From NCBI GenBank assembly GCA_051000715.1, contig JBPCOB010000178.1, positions 1 to 6,228 on the forward strand: a stretch of 6,228 nt of DNA. Direction: 5' to 3'. The position numbers and the translations under genes were made by a program. The notes beneath the pieces are model-generated. The model saw only the letters and a list, made by a program, of their open reading frames with translations, was not told the DNA's origin and did not search any database. Shown here in pieces: positions 1 to 3,841 of the stretch. How positions within the stretch are numbered: position 1 is the first letter of the stretch; the number at the start of each line of letters is the position of its first letter. Source of the stretch: JBPCOB01 sp051000715. GTDB lineage: Bacteria > Actinomycetota > Actinomycetes > JALYNC01.

Positions 1-224
1 CCCCAGACGTCGAAGGTCCAGTCAAGTTGCCCTGGTATCGGCGGGACGCCCTCGTGGCGAGTCACCCGGAATGCCTGTCCGGCACTGCGTACGACGCCGC
101 CCAGCGGCCAGGAGCCCAGTGCCGCACCGTCGACGTGGGTCAGCCTCACCCGCCTCGACCGCCCGAGAGCCCGCGACGTGGGCGCCTCGGCGCGTTCGTC
201 GGTGGGCGCATACATCCAGCGCAC
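1..224 (-). CDS. Unrecognised protein, N-terminal 74 residues (cut by left window edge)
   Basis: On the minus strand a reading frame opens at a GTG (222-224) and stays open to base 1 with no stop, so only the N-terminus is visible. A strong GGAGG lies at 230-234, five bases before the GTG, which decides the start; an in-frame ATG at 213-215 would be 14 bases away and fits less well. The protein begins MRWMYAPTDERAEAP. After an Arg-rich stretch (about residues 18-27) come VRLTHVDGAALGSWPLGG (26-43) and GQLDWTFDVWG at the visible end. It has no membrane segment, signal peptide or motif that I recognise. It starts 80 bases after the upp stop on the same strand. Function unknown. Codon choice (mostly G/C in third position) and the ribosome binding site support a real gene; a product name would be guesswork. 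Confidence 0.7.
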   Translation of the reverse strand, partial: MRWMYAPTDERAEAPTSRALGRSRRVRLTHVDGAALGSWPLGGVVRSAGQAFRVTRHEGVPPIPGQLDWTFDVW

Positions 225-229
225 AGGCA

Positions 230-234
230 CCTCC
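230..234 (-). promoter_or_regulatory. Ribosome binding site of the left-edge gene
   Basis: GGAGG on the minus strand, five bases from the GTG at 222-224. It is among the best Shine-Dalgarno matches in the window and is the main evidence that the left-edge frame is translated. Confidence 0.65.
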
Positions 235-238
235 GTCG

Positions 239-268
239 AAGATACGAGGATTTCACTTCGCTGTTCAA
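239..268 (-). promoter_or_regulatory. Possible promoter for the left-edge gene
   Basis: On the minus strand TTGAAC (263-268) and TATCTT (239-244) are separated by 18 bases, resembling a housekeeping sigma -35/-10 pair in an otherwise GC-rich 80-base gap after upp. The predicted transcription start (about 232) falls inside the ribosome binding site. The promoter would therefore give an almost leaderless message or is spurious. The gene could equally be read through from upp. Confidence 0.25.
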
Positions 269-304
269 CGACAGCGCGGGGCCGGGGACACGCCCGACAC
301 ACCG

Positions 305-946
305 TCAGATCACGCCGTAGAGCCGGTCGCCGGCGTCGCCGAGGCCGGGCACGATGTAACCGCGCTCGTTGAGCCGCTCGTCCACCGCCGCGGTCACCAC
401 GGCGATGTCCGGCCGCGACCCTGCTGGAAAGGCGGCCGCCATCGCAGCGAGTCCCTCCGGGGCGGCGAGCAGGCAGAGCACTGTCAACGGCGCTGCTCCA
501 CGGGCGGCGAGCAGCCGCACCGCCGCCGTGAGCGTGCCGCCCGTGGCCAGCATCGGGTCCAGAACGAAGACCTCCCTGCCGGTGAGATCGACCGGCAGCC
601 GGGCGGCGTACGTCGTTGCGAGCAAGGTGGCCTCGTCCCGCACCATGCCCAGGAAGCCGACCCCTGCGCCGGGCAGGAGCCGGGTCATGCCGTCCAGCAT
701 CCCGAGCCCGGCTCGCAGCACCGGAACGACCAGCGGCACCGGCCCGACCAGGCGAATGCCGGCGGCCGGCGCGAGGGGGGTCGTGACCATTGTCGGCGCC
801 GTGCGTACGTGCCTGGTGGCCTCGTACGCGAGGAGTGTGACCAGCTCCCCGGTGAGCCGGCGGAAGGCCTGCGAGTCGGTGCGTTGGTCGCGAAGTGCGG
901 TCAGCTTAGAGGCGACGAGCGGATGGTCAACGACAAGAGTTCGCAT
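305..946 (-). CDS. upp: Uracil phosphoribosyltransferase
   Basis: Cytoplasmic pyrimidine-salvage enzyme that makes UMP and pyrophosphate from uracil and PRPP. The 213 residues match the usual family length (about 205-215). Visible motifs in order: the family N-terminus MRTLVVDHPL; PVLRAGLGM (75-83); the MVRDEATL segment (101-108); the PRPP-binding loop VLDPMLATGGTL (128-139); and the uracil-binding C-terminal motif GYIVPGLGDAGDR (196-208). All key regions are intact. Start is the ATG at 944-946, which gives the canonical N-terminus; the Shine-Dalgarno match ahead of it is weak. It lies downstream of the 204-residue membrane protein gene on the same strand, with a 92-base gap holding two small stem-loops. 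Upp close to tadA is, from memory, a familiar actinobacterial arrangement. Identification is secure; no uracil-responsive attenuator could be made out. Confidence 0.97.
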   Translation of the reverse strand: MRTLVVDHPLVASKLTALRDQRTDSQAFRRLTGELVTLLAYEATRHVRTAPTMVTTPLAPAAGIRLVGPVPLVVPVLRAGLGMLDGMTRLLPGAGVGFLGMVRDEATLLATTYAARLPVDLTGREVFVLDPMLATGGTLTAAVRLLAARGAAPLTVLCLLAAPEGLAAMAAAFPAGSRPDIAVVTAAVDERLNERGYIVPGLGDAGDRLYGVI

Positions 947-964
947 CGGCGCAGTCTCGCAGCG

Positions 965-986
965 GCCGAGTTTTCAGGCACTCGGC
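965..986 (-). repeat. Stem-loop in the upp leader
   Basis: Inverted repeat GCCGAG / CTCGGC (965-970 and 981-986) with a 10-base loop, about 18 bases upstream of the upp ATG. No T-tract follows, so it is not a typical intrinsic terminator. It may be a leader structure or chance in GC-rich DNA. Confidence 0.3.
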
Positions 987-995
987 GCCGCACGT

Positions 996-1011
996 CTCCA
1001 ACGGGCTGGAG
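996..1011 (-). repeat. Short hairpin after the 204-residue membrane protein gene
   Basis: CTCCA (996-1000) pairs with TGGAG (1007-1011) around a six-base loop, with a G-T extension. It lies 27 bases past the stop of the upstream gene, where a terminator might sit. There is no T-tract, so termination is doubtful and read-through into upp is possible. Confidence 0.25.
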
Positions 1012-1038
1012 GCGGCTTCGGGTTGTCGCGGTGGCGGC

Positions 1039-1653
1039 TCAGTCGTCGCTCTTGATCAGGCCGACCGTCTTCGCCGCGCCGGCCACGCTCGCAGCCTTGG
1101 CGAGTTGACCGGCCCGCCCCAGCTTGCCCTTGCGAACCTGCGATGGCCGCTGCTGCTCACCGGCGTACGCCCCGAGGCCGATGATGCCACCGGTCAGGCC
1201 GGGGATGGCCCACTGCAGCGCCTTGAGCTGCTTCTGGGCGGAGGCCACCTCGGGTGGTGTGGTCGGCAGCGGGGAGGTGCCCCCGGCCACCGGTACGTCG
1301 CCAGCTGACATGATCTTCTGTCCGAGAATCCGGCTGTAGCCGGTGGCTCCTAGAGCCGCTCCGGTTAGCAGGGTCTTGACCGCCGTCATGCCGGCGACGC
1401 CCTTCTGCTGGTCGATTCGGTCCCGGTTGGCGCGGACCAGCTGCGCACCGCCCACGAGATGGGCGCCGATCGCGGCCAGATTTATCGGCGTCCAGCGGCC
1501 CCAACCCGCATTCGCGACGCGAGCCCGCTGGCGGGGGTCGTCCACGTCCGCGGCCGCGCCGTTGACGCCGATTGCGCCCATCAGCGACCCGCCGAACCAG
1601 GCGGCGAGCCCGACGTCGTGCATGGTCCGGGCGATGGTGTTGCGCTCACTCAT
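1039..1653 (-). CDS. Small integral membrane protein of unknown function (204 aa)
   Basis: I do not recognise a characterised family. The protein begins MSERNTIARTMHDVG and shows four hydrophobic segments: about 14-34 (LAAWFGGSLMGAIGV), 57-73 (INLAAIGAHLVGG), 87-110 (MTAVKTLLTGAALGATGYS) and 146-164 (WAIPGLTGGIIGLGAYAG). Between the third and fourth is a Pro/Thr/Ser-rich linker (about 118-136). The tail (170-204) is basic and Ala/Gly-rich and ends KSDD. His12 and His65 sit in or next to the first two hydrophobic helices, a pattern also seen in small membrane proteins such as the DUF4149/CopD types, but that link is speculative. Start ATG 1651-1653 has GAGGAAG seven bases upstream (1661-1667). 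It is divergent from the tadA operon across 153 bases and 92 bases ahead of upp, with which it may be cotranscribed. Confidence 0.82.
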   Translation of the reverse strand: MSERNTIARTMHDVGLAAWFGGSLMGAIGVNGAAADVDDPRQRARVANAGWGRWTPINLAAIGAHLVGGAQLVRANRDRIDQQKGVAGMTAVKTLLTGAALGATGYSRILGQKIMSAGDVPVAGGTSPLPTTPPEVASAQKQLKALQWAIPGLTGGIIGLGAYAGEQQRPSQVRKGKLGRAGQLAKAASVAGAAKTVGLIKSDD

Positions 1654-1806
1654 GGCTGTGCTTCCTCTCGGATCCTTGGGGTCCCAGTGCCGTTACCCGC
1701 CGTCCGCAGGGCGGAACCTGTGCCAAGAGGTGACCACGGACGGCCGCTCCTCGCCACTCGAGACCGCGATCTGGCACCATTCCGCCGAGCAGTCAAGGGG
1801 GCGGTG
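1654..1806. promoter_or_regulatory. Divergent intergenic region between the membrane protein gene and the tadA operon
   Basis: These 153 bases separate two genes that point away from each other, so both promoters should lie here. I see TTGACT on the minus strand (1791-1796), a good -35 match, but no convincing -10 at 16-18 bases. GGAAC at 1710-1714 on the plus strand resembles an ECF-type -35 element without a clear partner. A small hairpin TCCGC / GCGGA surrounds about 1695-1713. Ribosome binding sites lie at the edges: GAGGAAG (1661-1667, minus) and AGGGGG (1796-1801, plus). No promoter is assigned with confidence. Confidence 0.4.
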
Positions 1807-2298
1807 ATGGCCGCAGAGGACGACGAATACGTCGCTGGTGTGGTGGTGTTTCGCGAGGAGGGCAGCTGGGAGGCGGCCCTGCTACCCGAGCGGCTGGTGT
1901 TCGACCTCGACGAGCTGGTTGCGGCGCTGCGCCAACAGCCTGGCGAAGGGGGGTCGATCGGGCTGGTAAACGTGGCCGACGAGTTCTTCGTTGCGCTGCG
2001 GGTGCACCCGGACGCCGTGTCGATCCTGGTCTCGGACGTGACCGCCGCCGCGGCCTGGGACCTCGCTCGGGAGGTCGTCAACCGCCTCGACATTCCCATT
2101 CCGGACGACGACGACATGGACGACGTACTTCCGGGCGGTGACCTGTCGATCTTCACCGACCTGGGCCTGGAGGAGATGGAGCTCGGGGCGATCCTCGCCG
2201 ACACGGACTCGTACGCCGACGAGATGCTGCTCGCCATCGCGGGCCGGCTCGGGTTCGCGACGGCGTACGAGCGGGCACTAGAGGGCGCGATGCGCTAG
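1807..2298 (+). CDS. TadA-associated protein, first paralogue (Rv3753c-like)
   Basis: A 163-residue acidic soluble protein of the family annotated as tRNA adenosine deaminase-associated protein (TIGR03941). Its order and wording resemble what I recall of the mycobacterial gene next to tadA. Visible features: YVAGVVVFREEGSWEAALL near the start; a DEFFVALRVH core (about 59-68) followed by LVSD (about 75-78); an acidic linker PDDDDMDD (about 99-106); and a C-terminal helical part GDLSIFTDLGLEEMELGAIL. It has no catalytic motif and no membrane segment. Start ATG 1807 has AGGGGG five bases upstream; the frame is open further left, but that part is antisense to the divergent membrane gene and lacks a better site. 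The next paralogue follows after 25 bases. The family has no proven biochemical role; modulation of TadA is inferred from synteny alone. Confidence 0.88.
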   Translation: MAAEDDEYVAGVVVFREEGSWEAALLPERLVFDLDELVAALRQQPGEGGSIGLVNVADEFFVALRVHPDAVSILVSDVTAAAAWDLAREVVNRLDIPIPDDDDMDDVLPGGDLSIFTDLGLEEMELGAILADTDSYADEMLLAIAGRLGFATAYERALEGAMR

Positions 2299-2309
2299 CC
2301 GCCACCGCC

Positions 2310-2315
2310 GGGAGG
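2310..2315 (+). promoter_or_regulatory. Ribosome binding site fixing the GTG start of the second TadA-associated gene
   Basis: GGGAGG eight bases before the GTG at 2324-2326, in the 25-base gap between the two paralogues. It supports the GTG as the start and independent initiation on this gene. Confidence 0.7.
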
Positions 2316-2323
2316 CTTCGGAC

Positions 2324-2818
2324 GTGCCCTACTTAGCGACAGCCCTCGCGCGGACCCCTCATGGGTGGCTTGGCCGCGAGCTCGACCTCGACGAGGCGGA
2401 CGACCTCGACGGCGTGGCCGACTCCGTCCGCGAGTTCGCGGCCGAGGAGTCCGCCGATGTCACGCTGCTCTTCGTCGAGGAGGACGACGAGTGGGTCGCC
2501 GTCCTCCGACTGGACGCAGAAGGCGAACCGCGGGTGTTCATCTCCGACTCCCGGCCGGTGGGCTACAGCGACCTCGCCGCCCGGGTCGCGCAGGACGTCA
2601 CGTTCGAGCGGCCGGCGAGCACCGGCGCCGAAGAGGAGAGCGTCAGACCACTGCCACAGCCCGCGGGGGACGTCGACGTCCTGGCCGAGTTCGGTACGCC
2701 AGGCGACGAGCTGCTCGAACTGTGCGCCGAGGAGGGGCTGCTGCCGGGCGACGTCATCTCCGCGCTGTGCGAGCGAGCCGGTTGCCTCGAGCAGCTGGAG
2801 CAGCTGCGCGAGGGATGA
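2324..2818 (+). CDS. TadA-associated protein, second paralogue
   Basis: A 164-residue, strongly acidic protein of the tRNA adenosine deaminase-associated family (TIGR03941), closer to the form usually found directly before tadA in streptomycetes and micromonosporas. It begins MPYLATALARTPHGW, then LDEADDLDGVADSVREFA (about 22-39), a VTLLFVEEDDEWVAVLRLD core (about 46-64), VFISDS (about 71-76), an acidic linker, and a C-terminal unit GDVDVLAEFGTPGDELLEL plus LPGDVISALCERAG. The same pattern (hydrophobic strand, D-E-aromatic, ALR/VLR, SD, then GD..ilaDlG..) occurs in the first paralogue, so the pair are tandem but diverged duplicates. Its TGA (2816-2818) overlaps the tadA ATG (2815-2817), which implies translational coupling and perhaps matched amounts with TadA. 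Molecular function is unproven. Confidence 0.9.
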   Translation: MPYLATALARTPHGWLGRELDLDEADDLDGVADSVREFAAEESADVTLLFVEEDDEWVAVLRLDAEGEPRVFISDSRPVGYSDLAARVAQDVTFERPASTGAEEESVRPLPQPAGDVDVLAEFGTPGDELLELCAEEGLLPGDVISALCERAGCLEQLEQLREG

Positions 2819-3285
2819 ATCCCTCGGTCGCGGACGCCGCCGCGATGCGCCTGGCGCTTGCCGAGGCGGCTCATGCGCTGCGGCGGGGCGACGCGCCTGT
2901 CGGGGCCGTCGTCCTGGACGCCTCCGGAGATGTTCTGGGTCAGGGCCACAACGAGCGCGAATCCGGTGGTGACCCCACCGCGCACGCGGAGGTGCTGGCA
3001 CTGCGCCGTGCTGCCGCGCGCACCGGCTCCTGGCGGCTGACCGGCTGCACCCTCTACGTGACGCTCGAGCCGTGCACCATGTGTGCCGGGGCGCTGGTGC
3101 TGGCCCGGATCGCCCGGCTGGTGTACGGCGCGGTCGATCCCAAGGCCGGAGCGGTGGGTTCGCTCTGGGACGTCGTACGCGACCGACGGCTCAACCACCG
3201 GCCGGAGGTCGGGGGCGGCGTACTGGCCGAGGAGAGTGCCGAGCTGCTTCGTTCGTTCTTCGAGCGGCAGCGACCCCGTGGGTAG
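2815..3285 (+). CDS. tadA: tRNA-specific adenosine deaminase
   Basis: Zinc-dependent deaminase that converts A34 to inosine in the anticodon of tRNA-Arg(ACG), allowing one tRNA to read CGU, CGC and CGA. It is usually essential. The 156 residues fit the bacterial TadA length. Visible motifs: GDAPVGAVVL (25-34), the catalytic zinc site TAHAEVLAL with His57 and the proton-shuttling Glu59, and PCTMCAGA with zinc ligands Cys87 and Cys90, followed by ARIARLVYGAVDPKAGA (about 96-112). All catalytic residues are intact, and the C-terminal helix ends LLRSFFERQRPRG. The ATG overlaps the previous stop (ATGA), and the nearest GGAG (2797-2800) is 14 bases away, so coupling is likely. This start gives the normal family N-terminus; the frame is open further upstream but inside the preceding gene. 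tRNA-Ser lies 13 bases downstream. Confidence 0.97.
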   Translation: MNPSVADAAAMRLALAEAAHALRRGDAPVGAVVLDASGDVLGQGHNERESGGDPTAHAEVLALRRAAARTGSWRLTGCTLYVTLEPCTMCAGALVLARIARLVYGAVDPKAGAVGSLWDVVRDRRLNHRPEVGGGVLAEESAELLRSFFERQRPRG

Positions 3286-3298
3286 GCGGCTGACCGGC

Positions 3299-3389
3299 GG
3301 TGGAGCGGCGTAGCGGCCGAGCGCGCACGCCTCGAAGGCGTGTGACGGGGCAACCCGTCCGTGGGGTTCAAATCTCACCTCCACCGCCA
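3299..3389 (+). tRNA. tRNA-Ser (anticodon CGA), with non-canonical T-loop
   Basis: A 91-nucleotide class II tRNA with encoded CCA. Acceptor stem GGTGGAG (3299-3305) pairs fully with CTCCACC (3379-3385); G73 at 3386, CCA at 3387-3389. D-stem GCGT/GCGC (3308-3311, 3321-3324) with A14, G18-G19 and A21. Anticodon stem CACGC/GCGTG (3326-3330, 3338-3342), loop CTCGAAG with anticodon CGA at 3333-3335, which reads UCG. Long variable arm GACGGG/CCCGTC (3344-3349, 3354-3359), as expected for tRNA-Ser. Two features are odd. The T-stem GTGGG/CTCAC (3361-3365, 3374-3378) encloses eight bases (GTTCAAAT, 3366-3373) rather than seven, and position 8 is C (3306) rather than the near-universal U. A tRNA-Ser after tadA is, from memory, a known actinobacterial arrangement. 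It may be functional, decaying, or carry a sequence error. Confidence 0.88.
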
Positions 3390-3422
3390 GCCTCCACGAC
3401 GTTGACCTGCGGGTCTTGGCGA

Positions 3423-3448
3423 GCGCTTACGCGTCAGTGGTAAGGCGC
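3423..3448 (+). terminator. Imperfect stem-loop downstream of tRNA-Ser
   Basis: GCGCTTAC (3423-3430) pairs with GTAAGGCGC (3440-3448), eight pairs with one bulged G, around a nine-base loop. It lies about 33 bases after the tRNA CCA end and before the next gene. No T-tract follows, so it could be a factor-assisted terminator, a processing stop for the tRNA precursor, or a leader structure of the next gene. Confidence 0.35.
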
Positions 3449-3449
3449 A

Positions 3450-3456
3450 GAAGGGA
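3450..3456 (+). promoter_or_regulatory. Possible ribosome binding site ahead of ATG 3467
   Basis: GAAGGGA ends ten bases before an ATG at 3467-3469. That ATG opens a frame reading MTENSQDRVK, different from the frame of the downstream coding region (3496-3837). The site therefore suggests that the true start of that gene is 3467 and that the frame is disrupted shortly afterwards. Confidence 0.4.
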
Positions 3457-3495
3457 CGATCGGGAGATGACCGAGAATTCCCAGGACCGCGTCAA

Positions 3496-3837
3496 GTGGA
3501 GAGCCTCGAGCCAGCGGCGGTTCGGAGCTCGGGCGCGCTGGTGGTGCGGGCCCGAACCGGTGCGGTGGTTCGGGCCCCCGGGCGGCGGCTCCCGACCGCG
3601 CTGCCCTCACGGCTGCTGCAGCTGGCCCGCAACCCTGCCGTGGTCGCGACCCTGACGACGGCTGGCACGGCGATCACGGCCGCTGCGGTACGTCACGCGC
3701 TACGGCGCGTTCCTGTTCCGGCGAGCCGCGCACCATCGGCCGTGGGCCTCAGCGGCCGGGTCACCCATCACGTGTATGTCACCCGTCACGTGATTCACGC
3801 CTGGTTCGCGCTGGGCCCACCTACGCAGGCACACTGA
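3496..3837 (+). CDS. Short protein of unknown function, probably frameshifted at its N-terminus
   Basis: From a GTG at 3496 the frame gives 113 residues. The body looks real: G/C-rich third positions and a sensible composition, with Arg-rich and Val/Ala segments (about 10-45), a hydrophobic stretch NPAVVATLTTAGTAITAAAV (46-65), and a repeated C-terminal pattern VTHHVY / VTRHVI (about 89-100). The GTG has no good Shine-Dalgarno. An ATG at 3467 with GAAGGGA upstream opens another frame (MTENSQDRVK) that turns Trp/Cys/Arg-rich after about ten codons. One extra G near 3496 would join the two into a 123-residue protein beginning MTENSQDRVKVESLEP. I therefore suspect a one-base deletion or sequencing error. 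No family is recognised. The stop is four bases before the histidine kinase start, suggesting cotranscription; one weak membrane helix is possible. Confidence 0.6.
   Translation: MESLEPAAVRSSGALVVRARTGAVVRAPGRRLPTALPSRLLQLARNPAVVATLTTAGTAITAAAVRHALRRVPVPASRAPSAVGLSGRVTHHVYVTRHVIHAWFALGPPTQAH
3761..3794 (+). repeat. Tandem 16-base repeat carrying two CACGTG cores
   Basis: TCACCCATCACGTGTA (3761-3776) and TCACCCGTCACGTGAT (3779-3794) match at 13 of 16 positions with an 18-base period. Each holds CACGTG, and the second contains the perfect palindrome TCACGTGA (3786-3793). They lie 48-81 bases before the kinase GTG, inside the end of the preceding reading frame, where they encode VTHHVY and VTRHVI. 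They could be a paired operator for the kinase gene or simply a short coding duplication. Confidence 0.4.
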
Positions 3838-3841
3838 TCGG

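Noticed and set aside
71..1108. Long plus-strand open frame (345 codons) across upp
   Set aside because: It is antisense to the securely identified upp. Its translation is dominated by Arg, Pro, Gly and His with no domain, the usual shadow frame in GC-rich DNA.
1459..1806. N-terminal extension of the first TadA-associated gene
   Set aside because: The frame is open leftward but would be antisense to the divergent membrane gene. ATG 1807 has AGGGGG at good spacing and gives the family N-terminus.
2333..3001. Minus-strand frames opposite the second TadA-associated gene and tadA
   Set aside because: They cover two well-supported plus-strand genes, have no ribosome site worth noting, and have shadow-type composition.
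3299..3389. Selenocysteine tRNA, suggested by the long variable arm and unusual T-arm
   Set aside because: The anticodon is CGA, not TCA, the acceptor stem is seven pairs, and the extra base lies in the T-loop rather than lengthening the acceptor/T helix.
3390..3466. Small SRP RNA (ffs), sometimes found near tadA in actinobacteria
   Set aside because: The stretch is too short and lacks the conserved SRP loop sequences (GGTCAGG, AGGAAGCAG). Only a modest hairpin is present.
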